The notes beneath the pieces are model-generated. The model saw only the letters and a program-made list of their open reading frames with translations, had not been told where the DNA came from and searched no databases. From Cyathus striatus (lineage: Eukaryota; Basidiomycota; Agaricomycetes; Agaricales; Nidulariaceae), in contig JAOVFP010000004.1 in the NCBI GenBank assembly GCA_025738555.1, positions 1,612,001 through 1,676,000 of the forward strand: 64,000 nucleotides of DNA, given 5' to 3'. A program made the position numbers and the translations under genes. Shown here in pieces: positions 46,738 to 61,082 of this stretch. Every line of letters starts with the position of its first letter. The first letter of the stretch is position 1.

Positions 46738-47695
46738 AATTGCTTCTAAATCCTGCGAGAATACTGAGAAGATATCGAGAAAATATTGAAAATAATTTCA
46801 CGATATATTCACTGACAATATGTAGATTGTATTCAAAATATCTTCTTTCATAATTTCTCAGTATGTACATCAGAGGTAATAAAAATCTTTTCACAATATC
46901 TTCGGTGATGATATGACAAAGGTATTGATTGCACCGATGTTAATTTTCCGAAAAAGGCTTACCGAGTCTACTACATATTAAAGGGGAAGATACTTATGTA
47001 AGAAAAAGCCGTGTGGTTGCGTACGTATGCCCTACCACGAGATCTTGGGACTTGAGTTACTCTTTGTTTTGTTCTTAATTTCTTTTATCCTTTCATTTCC
47101 TTTCTCTGTTCCACCTTCCCGTTGTCCCTGATCCCCCCCTTTAGTTTCTTCCTACCCTTCCTTTTAAGTTTTCCCTCCTCCAATCCAGCCAAATTCTCCA
47201 GGCTCCATCGTGCTTCCCATTTTAAAACCCCTCCGAACCTTTTTCTCGCACCTTAAAGTTGTTCGAACTCAAATGCATCAACTCTCGACAGTTAGACGAA
47301 CTATATTAATCTACTAGTGGATAACACAAGTGCTAGTGCTCGGACATGGATATGCAAAGCAAAGCGTTACAGAATTTTCAACTCTTCATCAAGCTCATCG
47401 TTAACTTACCACAACCGTTAAGTTATATACACGCATTTTACCAATGTAGTCATAACTACATGTAGCCATTTTCGGAAACTTAACATCAGTGCAATCAATA
47501 CTTTTACCATATTATCGCTGAAGATACTGTGAAAAGATTTTTATTATCTCTGATGTACATACTGAAAAATTATGAAAGAAGATATTTTGAATACAATCTA
47601 CGTATTGTCAGTGAATATATCGCGAAATTATTTTTAACATTTCCTCAATATCTTCTCAATATTCTCACAGGATTTAGAAGCAATTTCCCGCGGTG
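46738..47695. mobile_element. 958-bp non-autonomous element with ~200-bp inverted repeats (CACTA-like)
   Basis: The ends read CACCGCGGGAAATTGCTTCT on both strands and the inverted similarity continues for about 200 bp (46738-46935 against 47500-47695). The flanks share the 3-bp duplication AAA. CAC ends with 3-bp target duplications fit the CACTA (EnSpm) group, though CACCG is a variant. No transposase is encoded. Confidence 0.75.
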
Positions 47696-47788
47696 AAATA
47701 CGTCAGCAATTCTTCCTTTCCGTATCAAGTACTAACGCATCTGTCAAGGGACATTCATCATCTCATCCTCATTCCCTCTTATCTAGTA

Positions 47789-48063
47789 CTGTATCAATAC
47801 GACCAAGTGTTCGGTGACGCGTCACACAGGGTCATGAACAGGAACAGATGTCCTGTTTGTCACGCGTCACAGAGCATTTTGAACAGAGATACGGCGAAAA
47901 AATTGAGGTTAAGGTTGAATTTTCGGCCGCTCGCTTCGCTCGCGTAGATCCCCATGAACACTTATAATTTTTGTCACACCCAGCATGGCCCTTTGAACAG
48001 AGGGTCCGAGTGTTCATGGCTGTCACGCTGAAAAGTGGCGAACACTTGGTCGTATTGATACAG
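47789..48063 (-). mobile_element. 275-bp TA-target MITE, copy 2
   Basis: Inverted relative to the copy at 10469-10743, with the same length and the same ends, and TA at 47787-47788 and 48064-48065. In the part I compared closely (about 190 bp) only one base differs. It lies about 300 bp upstream of the alpha-glucosidase start and could affect its promoter. Confidence 0.9.
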
Positions 48064-48303
48064 TACTCTGGACTGACCTTCCAACACATTCTTGCTTTAA
48101 AACATACCGTAAAGGGGAAGCGGTCGACTTTTGGTAGAAACGACTCTCATTAGTCCAACCGTACGACTCAAGTACGACTACCAACGAAGGCGAACGCCAC
48201 TACGCGGACGCCTGGGTCATTTCTCACCTGACTTATTTCTAACGAAAAATTCTCATGCGACGACATCCCGCAGTCATCGATTTAATATGTAGATTAACGA
48301 TAA

Positions 48304-50973
<2,670 letters not shown>

Positions 50974-51052
50974 GATATGGAACGTATATTAGAAATGATT
51001 CATTGACATTATACGAGTAGACCACAACGACCACATATATCGAGAGAAGCTA

Positions 51053-51579
51053 TTAGATGATATTAAGCGTAATATTCTTCGCATTCAAGATTGGCTGGCT
51101 CGCAGCCTGCATCATCCATCATTAATTCTCTTTCGTTCACGAAATCAACATATAACTTACCCCAACAAGCACGAAATGAGCCAAGTTCAGCTGCGCCAAC
51201 CCCGTGTGTGCTGAAGCTGGAATTTGGACCGTGAAATTCTGATGAGGGGTTAAAATCCCAGCATTATAATCAGCACTGGGATTGTAAGACCCAGTGTAGA
51301 GGAGTACGCCGACCCCGGTATCTGCTGGGTAGCATTTGGAGTAACAGTACGCTATTCCGATAGCGATTCCTATTTCTTTTGATGAAGATAGGGTGATCTG
51401 TAGTAACGAAGTTAGCATGGTGTACTAGAAATGCTTGAGGAACACACAGGGCTTTCAACGCGAATGTTGAGGTTTTGGGCGCTCGTTACTGTTGCTCCAG
51501 CGACTGGGTCAACGATCGATGCCCTTTGGGCAAATATAACTGGGAGCACAGAGAGCAGAAGAAAAGACAGGAAGTGCAT
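51053..51579 (-). CDS. Secreted small protein, tandem family member 1
   Basis: Exons 51579-51448, 51397-51161 and 51106-51053 (132, 237 and 54 nt) give 140 aa. It starts MHFLSFLLLSVLPVIFAQ, a clear signal peptide with likely cleavage after FAQ. Then come SIVDPVAGATVTSAQNLNI, a middle exon with AYCYSKC, LLYTGSYNPS and PHQNFTVQIP, and a short last exon ending KNITLNII. The two-strand-like repeats and spacing suggest a small beta-sandwich, but I recognise no named domain; resemblance to Kre9/Knh1-type wall proteins is only superficial. A TATATAA box lies at ~51651. It is the most divergent of four copies. Confidence 0.82.
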
Positions 51580-52616
51580 CTTGGAAATATTATGGAAAAA
51601 TGAATGTTTTGCAGTTGGATGACATCGAAATCCAATATTATTCGCAGAATTATATAGACGAAGTAGAGGCGCTGTTAGAGTGCCTGGACTCCTGATCAGG
51701 GAAGTTCAACCTCGACCATTTTGCCGCGTCGCTACAGATCAGTCGCTACAGCAACACTACAGTATCCTGCCAAAAACATTAGCGCGCGTCACAAAACAGC
51801 TGTAACTGTATCGTGTATCGCCAAGATTGAACTCTACTATTGTTACAACAGAAACTGGGAGATTGGGGTTTGAATATTATTCTTGGCATTCTAGTTAGCT
51901 ACTCGTTGACACCAAGTACATGATGAATCGGTAACGCAGAGTTCATCGAATCTAAGACTACAATTTAATGCTTTTAGGTAATACGGTTTTGTCAAGTCTG
52001 CCCAGTGCCCATACCACCACTACATCTTTAACAGACAATTAATACTGAAATTCTGGGATAACCTGTATATTTTATCTCATATTACGAATGAAACTTAGAG
52101 CTGATCGTTTGGTTTCTGTAGTTGTCAGCCTCTGTCCATCAATTTGTGTTTTTAGATGCAATCAAAACGTGAAAAGTAGTGATAGATGTTATGTCTGAAA
52201 GTCGAAGTCGTCAGCCATAATATGCATCACGTACTAGACGCGCAAGTTAAGCATCAATCAATATTCAAGATGTTTCCGATGAGTCTTAATAAATCAGCGT
52301 TTTTCTCCGCCGTCATTGTGTTGGTTTTCTCTGAAAATAAATTTGTTTTATGTAAAAGATTATTTTGCTCTCCAATAATGGTACAGTGATTCCTTCCTTA
52401 ATGTTTTTAATAGCAAACGCTTTACCACCATTCATCTCTACACATATCACAGGATGATTACTTGTCGAAATGTCCTGTGCAGATCGTGGTTGAATACAAA
52501 ACACCAATACCGCATGGTTATCAATTAAAGCATTATGTTGCTATAAACAACTCATAAGGAATTACGCTAGGAACGCCAAAAGGTCCATATATGTTCTTAG
52601 TGTTCGTTAAAGAGAA
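51580..52616. other. Intergenic between tandem secreted-protein genes
   Basis: There is no gene. The ~100 bp before the end of the next gene (GCATTATGTTGCTATAAACA...) resemble the matching flank near 55590, showing that the flanks were duplicated along with the genes. Confidence 0.45.
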
Positions 52617-53176
52617 TCAAACAATGTTAAGCGTAACATTCAGCGTCTCTGTAAACGGTGCGAGTCCAGCCTAAGCAATACATTAACATCCGTCATTCAC
52701 ATTGAATTTAAAATCAAAAATTAAGTGAACATACCCCGAGAAGTTGGAAATGCGCCAACCCGAGCTGGGCCGTCCCGACAGTAGTACTATCCGGAATAAT
52801 AATCGTAAAATTTTGACGCGGAGGCTTAGGATCTGTCGGGCTCGAAAGCTGCGGGTTGTAAGGTCCATTGTAAAGGATAGTCCCCATGATGTCGGTGGGT
52901 GGTCTGCAAGTGGGTGTGCAGGACTGTAAGCCGAGAACAATTGCTACTTCTTCGGCACTGGACGTGAAATTCTTTAAATGTTTGTAAGGGATTACATAAC
53001 GGAAGCGATTTACAGAATGGGAGAAGACATAGGACATTACGTACAGGACGATCAACTTCGACAACAAGGCTCTGCCCGCGTGTTACAGTTGTACCATTGG
53101 CTGGGGAGGCAATGAGCACGCGCTGAGCGAATGCGAGAGGAAGGACGCTGAGAGCAAGAAGTGAGAGCAGCTGCAT
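52617..53176 (-). CDS. Secreted small protein, tandem family member 2
   Basis: Exons 53176-53045, 52971-52735 and 52670-52617 (132, 237 and 54 nt) give 140 aa. The signal peptide MQLLSLLALSVLPLAFAQ is followed by RVLIASPANGTTVTRGQSLV and VEVDRP. The second exon holds SSAEEVAIVLGLQSC, TPTCRPPTD, ILYNGPYNPQ and PPRQNFTIIIP. The last exon holds AGLAPFTETLNVTLNIV. Two paired Cys and an N-glycosylation site (NFT) are visible. A TATATAAA box is at 53273-53280. The product is probably an extracellular or wall-associated protein of unknown function. Confidence 0.88.
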
Positions 53177-53870
53177 ACTGGATATAAGTGGGAGGTTGTG
53201 ATTGATTAAAATGGAGGGCTATTTGGGGCTGGTTAGGTATGCTGCTTCATCTTGTCGAAGGGTTCCCTAGGGTTTATATACTTCGAGATATGTATCATGG
53301 AGTTAAGTATGCAACAGTATTAAAATTAGAATCAAGGCGATGACATTGGAATTTTTATTTTGCGGTTAGTTCGCTAAATCCGAAACATACGGAAGCCCAA
53401 TTTCAGTCTGCATTCTTAATGATATCGGTAGTACAGTCGGCCACATAATTTTATGTCAGCCTATGTGTAGCGTAACTAGGCATGTCAAAGAAAGCATGCA
53501 GTTATGTTGCTAATTTAAATCCTTCTAACGAAACCCAGGACATCTCGGAAAAACCGAAATTTCACATGCGGCAACACACGCCTTCCCCAATGATTTTCAG
53601 CAAACATAGAATGTTGTGCTTAGGCGCAGAGCTATATCATATCCCTAATATAGTTCGTCAGCTACTAAAGATAAGTTTTGAAAGGGTCAGCCTATCAACA
53701 GGCATGATCATATGTTCGAGCGAGTAAAGTAAAGATCGGGTGCCCGGTGCCGGGGTCGCAATTGAAATCGTTAGGCGGAGGAGATTTTTATCAATCACTT
53801 ATCACCATTTTGTATTCAAGCGCTGAATAGATATGCCGTTTGTGATCATCAACTACAATTTCAAATATAA
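53177..53870. other. Promoter and intergenic DNA
   Basis: It contains the TATA box of family member 2 at 53273-53280 and no supported gene. Confidence 0.4.
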
Positions 53871-53930
53871 GGGCTCTTCGCACAGCGGTAGCACGCCTGC
53901 TTTGCATGAGTCGTGGATTCTACGAATGCG
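53871..53930 (+). pseudogene. Degenerate tRNA-Ala (UGC) copy
   Basis: The 5' two-thirds, GGGCTCTTCGCACAGCGGTA followed by GCACGCCTGCTTTGCATG, keep the D arm and the anticodon loop of tRNA-Ala with anticodon TGC. The T arm (GTGGATTCTACGAAT) lacks the GTTCGA core and no acceptor 3' strand follows. Confidence 0.65.
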
Positions 53931-55676
53931 AAAAGTGATGAAGTTGTTGCATTTTATTACTAGATATTTTTCCTGTCCCCCCTCTTATTGTGCTATTTTG
54001 TAAGTTGTAGAGCAGGCAAAGTGCCTGCGATGCGAAACGCGATATCTCGGACATCTGAAGATGTTCCAATTGCGATTACGTAATCACGCATCACGCTGGA
54101 ATGACGCGTCCATACGCGTTCCGCTCGTCTCAACTTATCCTCCTCTCTCCGCTCGCCCTGTCCCGGACTTTCCTCAAAATGTACATCTTCGTGCACCGCT
54201 CCGACATCATACCCAGTTCTAGGGATCGTTTCGACTCACCAAGACGTCCCCGCCGCCGCTCGCAGTACAAACCCTGAACTTTGACATCGGAAACTTTACA
54301 TGGACTCAACACTATTCCTTATAACGGACTCCCTGGACTACATCTCATTCATTTCTTGTGTTTCAGCTATGTTACCTGTCTTTATTATTCATTTCTAATC
54401 CGAGATCGTCGCTCACCAGAGTCCCGGAGTGACTTATTCATTTTAGGATTAGTTGTTTACTCTCTGTATATAAACCAAGGCTGTATTTTGTACAGCTTGG
54501 TTAATCAACTTTTACACCGTCTCGTACTCGAAATCTAAGTCTACAAAACCGTCTCTAACGTTTCACCGTTCACTTTCCCAACTTTACGCTCACACCATCG
54601 CTCATCCTCTCTAGAACTTCCTGTTGAAGTTCTATCTCTCTTGTTACGTCACAAACCTCTCATCTTATCGTTCTGACTCCCTTCCTTCTCACCTTAGAAC
54701 ACCCCAGTCGGACGGACGTCTCGACGACTCGCATTTTGTCTTTGTTTAGGTACGCCCAGCGGACTTCAAAGTGCACAGGTTCTGATGTGTACATGAAAAA
54801 TAGCTCTTCAAAGTATAATCGTTTCACGATTCTCGAATAACTGACCAGCGAAACAAGTATTTAAGTTTTAGAATTAAGTATTAGTAGTGTGGTTAGGACT
54901 ATCATTTCTAATCAATGCTGTATATAAGTTGCGGTTTAGAATAGTGTTGCGACTGCGGTTCTATCTATTCAGAAACAAAATTGGGAACACGGACGATGGC
55001 GGGAGATTCCAAGAAGATTCAATTTTGACTTGATTTTGGACGCTTGTTTGACGCTGAACTTGAAGTGTCATACGACGTGGACTCTCTGCTGCAGCCTTTG
55101 CAAGGCCTTTGTACATAAAATATGAGTCTGATTACGCTTTTCAAAGTTCATATGGACAAGAATTTAACAACATGAGGGTTACGATATAAAAAGCAGAACC
55201 CTTAAAATAATAACCTAAGTAACTTATAGTTAGTGGCTTAGATGTACTTGTTCCTGTTAATAGTACTTACTCCGAGCCAAATACTACTCACCCTACATTG
55301 AGCGTCCCAATTCACTACCCGAATCCTTGCAATTGGAGATTGAAACCTCATCTGTAAAGAAATATTCTTGCAAGAACGCGGTATTAATAACATTCAGAAG
55401 TTCTGACTTTAAAGTCGGAAATACAGTACCAATTAATACTATTAATAGTCAATTACGTTCATCTCCACTGTGTGCGAGTTTAAGTATGAATGACTTTCAT
55501 ACGGCCCTACCAGTCAAAACGATCACGAAAAAAAGTCGCTTATCACAACAAATTTACATAGGATCGTGATGATCGTATATTCATCGCTGAAGCATTATGT
55601 TACTATGTGTATACAATTTCCAATTAAATTACGAGAGCTGCATTGTCCGAGTATGCAGAGTGTCCGTGAAAAGGAA
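53931..55676. other. Intergenic; short hairpin at 54004, no gene seen
   Basis: The hairpin GTTGTAGAGCAGGCAAAGTG/CCTGC at 54004-54028 is copy 2 of the motif at 17967. The open frames at 53993-54538 and 55327-55569 have no family. Confidence 0.4.
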
Positions 55677-56211
55677 CTAGTTAATATTAAGTGTGATATT
55701 TAAAGTCTCAGAGAACGGTGCAAGGCCAGCCTATTAAATCATCGTTAAAGTTGATCATGATACAAGAATAAGAAAGAACATACCCCGAGAAGCTGGAAGT
55801 GTGCCAATCCCAACTGTGCATTCCCAACAGTAGCACTCTGAGGAATCACAATAGTGAAGTTCTGATGCGGTGGCTTAGCATTCGCCGGGCTCGAGTACTG
55901 TGGGTTATAAGGCCCATTGTACAAGATAGTCCCCATAATATCAGTAGGCGGTCTACAAGCGGGCGTGCAATATTGCAGGCCGAGGACAACAGCTACTTCT
56001 TCGGCGGAAGAAAGGAAGTTCTAGGAGTTAGTGTGGGTTAACGAAAGGGTTTTAACAAGAGAAGTACGAAAATGCGTACAGGACGATCAACTTCGACAAC
56101 GACACTCTGCCCACGTGATACAGTAGCTCCATCGGCTGGGGACGAGATGAACACGCGTTGTGCGAATGCGATGGGGAGTGCGGTGAGAGCAAGAAGCGAT
56201 AGAAGCTGCAT
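55677..56211 (-). CDS. Secreted small protein, tandem family member 3
   Basis: Exons 56211-56080, 56020-55784 and 55730-55677 again measure 132, 237 and 54 nt and give 140 aa. MQLLSLLALTALPIAFAQ is the signal peptide. RVFISSPADGATVSRGQSVV and VEVDRP follow. The second exon reads SSAEEVAVVLGLQYC, TPACRPPTD, ILYNGPYNPQ and PPHQNFTIVIP; the last exon starts AGLAPFSETLNITLNI. It is clearly the closest relative of member 2. A TATATAAA box is at 56308-56315, about 100 bp upstream of the ATG. Confidence 0.88.
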
Positions 56212-58920
56212 GTTGATGAATGGAAGGAAGGGTTGTAGTGGGTGTGTAGTAGTAATTAAAAAGACTGGGTTAGGATTTTCTGCTCCACTCCAAACATTCC
56301 CCAGGGGTTTATATACCCTCGAGACTTCCACCCCGGAGCAATTTGAATGACACATGTAAAAATAGAAACTTGAAGGCGATGACAGGATTGTTTATTTGAT
56401 TTTGATGGGTCAAGGAGAAATCCGAGCCCTGCGAAGTCGTATCGGGATCGGCACGACTTTGTCGGTGGTGCGGTTTGTGTAGCTAAGCTCGAACGTGCCT
56501 GGTACTTGTGCGTAAGAAGAGGGGTTTGATAATAGCGGATTTGAGCTTCTTGCCTAGGCAGTGAGACCAGAGGGAAGGAAGATGACTGTCTCCGAGTTTC
56601 AGTCCCGGTGGGTCCCGGCCCGGGTGCCGTGCCCCCATGTCGTCGTTTAACGTTAAACTTCAGCCACATATCGTCGAGTTTACATCCACTAAACAATAAA
56701 CGCATCCTATGGAGGTATGCGTTATACCAAGTAGCCTCAGCAAAGTATTATAAATTCCAAAACCAAAGTCTAGTTACGTACATCGATTGTTATCACAGCA
56801 CAAAGGCCTCCTTCGGCCAATGAACGCCTATAGCCACTCTCAGCCATCTGGAACAAACTAATTCCTTACTTCTCAAAGCTGTTCGTACTTCTGAACTCTG
56901 GGTTTCGCGGGAAAATTAAGCTGAAAGTTCACGCTCTATCGTGTACCGGAACCGTATGCTTCGTGTTTTCGACTTCTTCCTTAGGCGACCAAATGACCTG
57001 ATGGACCGCCACACCCCTTCACATTAGATTACGTAATCAATTGATAATGCGTGGGAACTAAGTGGGAATGGGAGAACACGACTTGACAACGACAGGAAGT
57101 CGTCAATTGTCTGCTGTAAGATTTAAAGAGGCACAAATAAAATGATATGCTATCCAGTATGAACGTAAAATGATAGAGAACACGGCTATAGCAGTAAAAT
57201 AGTGATATCCAGGCTTAAACTTGAAGACTTGTTATAGTGCTGGGACTGGAATCCTTCTAATTTTCTGATCACGTTTTTCGGCAAGGTTGTAGCGACTGTT
57301 CCGTAGCAACATGTAGTAACGCTACAAAATAGTCATATTTGAATTCCCCTATTGTTTCTCCATTCTTCATACCTCCAGGCTCCCATTGAGCCGTAGCCCA
57401 TGGACCAATCCAACAATAACAAATAATATCATGTGATACTCGAGAGCAATCAACACGCCCCAGTTTCCCAGGGATCGCATTGTGCCCTTTCTCTTCCACC
57501 ACCACCATGCATCGCCGGCGCACCGCTTTCCGACATCAAGCTCAAGACACACTCTACCCCGACGACTCTTTTAAGCTAAGTGTTCATATTCACGTCTCAG
57601 CCTTCCTCTCGAATAAAAACCTATCATGCGCGCAGATTCAACGAAGGTTCAACACTAAACAGAACCACGCTCTCATCTCGACTCCCTTCTCGTCCACATC
57701 AACACCAAGCGACTCCGTGCTGTCTTCGCTAAGTCCATTGTTCCATCCACTCCCTCTTTGCTTCATTATTGAACCACCCACAAGCTAGTAGGGAATGGTG
57801 GTTGTGATGAGCACGAGCGTGGGGGTCCACGGTTGAAGTGCGTTGGGGTGGTTGTAATGGTAGGGGTTTTGATTGGTTGGTAGTGGGGACGAGGTGATAA
57901 GGTGGTGACATGGTAGCAGGATATACGTGCAGTTCAGTGTGGTAGGTTGAGGTCAGACGAGGTGGTACACCCCATATGAGCCGGATGGTGGTGGAGGTGT
58001 CGTAAACGGAAGGAAATATGAGACGAAGGGGAGTATATTGGTAGGATGTATTGTTAGGAGCTTATAATTATAGTAGCATGTATTTACATATACGTACTTG
58101 TAAGTTAAGTAGTATGTATATATATTATGCACATATCTCCACTTCCTTAAAGAAAGCAAGTAGAAAGAGTGTCTAGAATATCTACAATTAATTCCACCTT
58201 CTAACTTCAAGGTGATAACTTCAGATTGCCCAATGATTGATGACACGTGACACCCTGTCGCTTAGCCTTGAGCCGAAACTTGAAAGAGGGAGGCATGTGG
58301 TTTAGGAACACCGTAACGCTCGGCCATATAACTCCTTCATCTGCACCATCATTGAACGAGATGAGATTGGATTATAATCTTACCTTGATAGGATATCGCA
58401 GACTGAGAGAGCCCACCCAAAGATAGATCATTCATTCTTTCAGCATTATGAAACCCAGGTTATCTATATTTACAACTTTCAAGTAAGTCTCCCTCGGATA
58501 TCATACCTATCGGGCGCCGGATGCCGCTTTCCGCCACTATCATCGCCCTCTCTCCATGGGCGTGCATATGGATATGTTATGTAGGTATGTAGGGAGACGA
58601 CTACCTTTTGTTTTTTCTCTCTGATGCCGCTGTCGGTGTGGTATACTGGACATGTGAGATGTGAAACAGGAGAATTGTCAATTTCAAAGCTGGCTTTCGT
58701 TCATGAGTAGGAAAGTTGGGGTTTTTATTGGTAAATCTCGTAATGTACGACACTTTCGATACATCAGAAGTGTACTGTGGTTCCCCACTCGGATATCGTA
58801 TTACATTGCTAATAAGAGCGATTAACAGGTTGAAAGAAATCCATGCAAAACATTGTTGCCATCTTCAAGTGCATGCACTATGCTCATTGGCTAGCAAGAT
58901 GCAATTTAATTCTAATCACA
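56212..58920. other. Intergenic, no supported gene
   Basis: It contains the TATA box of family member 3. Open frames at 57480-57788 (+), 57729-57911 (-) and 57953-58246 (-) are low in information and lack a family signature or paired splice sites. Confidence 0.4.
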
Positions 58921-58927
58921 ATCATAG

Positions 58928-59480
58928 TGAACTGATTTGCGGATCTCTCTTTGTCTCACTTATCATTCGCAACTAAAGTAAAGCAAACTACTGATGGAAT
59001 CAATAACCTTCGCCTAAATTAGGTTTCATACCAACAGCGTCAGAAATGACTGAGCAATACGGAGTACTGAAACCATTTTATTTTGTTAGTATAACACATT
59101 ATCGAAAGATGTCCAGTGTAAAATTATCGGAAAAGTTAGATGCACTCTAGAAGTGGGATGGAGGAATAGTTCTCTTGAGATCGAATGGTCCAAGTCATCC
59201 ATTCATCCTTCAGTGAAATTACACAATATCAACCGTAATATTCTTAGCCTCCAAAGTGAGTTGGTTTGCGGATCTCTCATTGTCTCACTTATCATCCAAA
59301 ACTAAAGTAAAGCAAAACAACGATTGATAACGAGAGAAATAGAAGACACTACTAAGCCCGGCTAACAACGTTAGAAACAGCTGAGCAACACCGAGCACGG
59401 AAAACAATTGAATTTATCTAGTTTAACACATTATCGAATGAAGAGTGGTGTAAAATTATCAGAAAGACTCAGAAAAGAGC
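58928..59480. repeat. Tandem ~335-bp duplication of the 3' flank of family member 4
   Basis: The block starting TTTGCGGATCTCTC and continuing CTAAAGTAAAGCAAA, TATAACACATTATCGAA and GTGTAAAATTATC occurs at about 58928-59140 and again at 59262-59480. A relic of the last exon (ACACAATATCAACCGTAATATTCTTAGCC near 59222-59250) stands between them and matches 59603-59632 in the gene. Confidence 0.75.
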
Positions 59481-59599
59481 CGAGGAATAAAGGAAAAGTC
59501 CACTTGAAATCGATATCAAATCGTTAATTTAGAACATGAGTCCAATAGAGTCCTTTCGAAGTTGAATCGTCCAAGTCGTCCATTCACCCTTAGGCGAAA

Positions 59600-60159
59600 T
59601 TACACAATATCAACTGTAACATTCTTAGCCTCCAAAAACGGCGCACGACCAGCCTACAACAAAACACCGTTGAGCCCTTCACCAAACAAATAAAAAACTC
59701 AACGTACCCCAATCAAACTAAAATGAACAACACCCAACTGCCCCCTCCCCAGTCTCATACTCATCGGCACCGAAACAGTAAAATTCTGATAAGGCGGTTT
59801 TTCACCTGACGGACTCTCGTATGTGGGGTTGTAAGGCCCGTTGTAGAGGATTGTGCCGAGGTTGTCTGCTGGTGCCGTGCATGTTGTGGTTGGGCATGAT
59901 TGGAGGGCTATGACGAGGGCTATTTCGGAGGAGGATGAGAGGGAGTTCTATTTGTGAATAGGGAGGGGTAAGTGAAACGAAGGAAGGGGGGGTATAAGAA
60001 GGTCGGGGGAGGGGGACGTACGGGTCTGTCGACTTCGATTGTGAAGTTGGTTCCTCGGGAGATCGTTGCGCCGTCTGGTGGGAAGGAGACGAAGATGTTT
60101 TGCGCGAGTGTGTTAAGGGCTGGAAGAATGAGGACAGTGAAGATTGCGAAGAGGTGCAT
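59600..60159 (-). CDS. Secreted small protein, tandem family member 4
   Basis: Exons 60159-60022, 59947-59708 and 59653-59600 (138, 240 and 54 nt) give 143 aa. The signal peptide is MHLFAIFTVLILPALNTLAQ. NIFVSFPPDGATISRGTNFT and IEVDRP follow. The second exon carries SSSSEIALVIALQSC, ILYNGPYNPTY and PPYQNFTVSVP; the last exon carries AGRAPFLEAKNVTVDIV. Architecture and motif order match members 1-3. The TATATA box is at 60234-60240, about 75 bp upstream. Relics of its 3' end are duplicated downstream. Confidence 0.87.
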
Positions 60160-60240
60160 TGTTTATTAGATTGTATGTTTTCACTCGAGATGGAGAGGGT
60201 TGTCTTGTGGAGTTATGCAATACCCCGCAGACGTTATATA

Positions 60241-61080
60241 CCCCAGCAAAAGCAGAAGCACAAGCGTACACTTCCACTTCTTCACTGGAGCTCCATACCA
60301 TATTCAATAGAACAACACTCACTCTATTGAAAGCCGAAAATAGCACAGTGGAGAATCGAAAGTACTGCATCGCATGGCATTGCGTATTCAAAAGTCTAAA
60401 ACGAACTCTGGTACAGTGTCCCGCGATGGCATGATGCCAGAATGTAATTGTGTAATTGTGTATAGTTGTCAGGCGGAACGTGGAGGTCGGTAGTGTGTCT
60501 TTAGTGCGGGATGGGAATGAGAATCATATGCAGATGCCAGCATTGAGAGGAGGGCAGGGTAGGTTAGGATATGGTATGGAGCTTAGAATGCGAGGTTGGT
60601 GGAGTGATGGAGTCACCCTTGCGATTCTACAATGCGGCCTGGAAGAAGCTTTGCGAGAAGCTTGGATTTGTGGAGTCGAGTGGTACTTACAAGAGACTGT
60701 TTTTCAATATGACGACGTCAAGAGTCGAGTTCATATATGTGATCGAAGTGCTTGATGGAATACGAGTAGAAAACAAAGGGTTCGGTATTGAAATTCCGAA
60801 TTCGAACCTTGGTCAATTGGCACGTGAGTGTGGAAGGTGAACGTCACGGACTCGGTCATGCGCGCTATTTTTGGACCATTTTCGACCTCTGAGGAGTCAG
60901 GACAATTCGTTGACAAATTACATATTTTCGGCCATTCTTTCGCAAAATGTATCCACATATCAACTACTGGATTCAACCTTAGACTTAATAGGGGATATCT
61001 ATAACCGTGAACGCATCATTCATTTTTATTGCACATAAACGAGTCATTACATTAACTTCATGATACTTTTCAGCAGAGCA
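60241..61080. other. Intergenic with an unassigned open frame
   Basis: An 89-codon frame at 60571-60840 (+) reads like plausible protein (FYNAAWKKLCEKLGFVESSG) but I recognise no family and see no introns. It may be a fragment of a gene. Confidence 0.35.
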
Positions 61081-61082
61081 TT

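Noticed and set aside
57480..57788. 102-aa plus-strand frame rich in Ser and Pro
   Set aside because: Low-complexity composition and no recognisable family or promoter.
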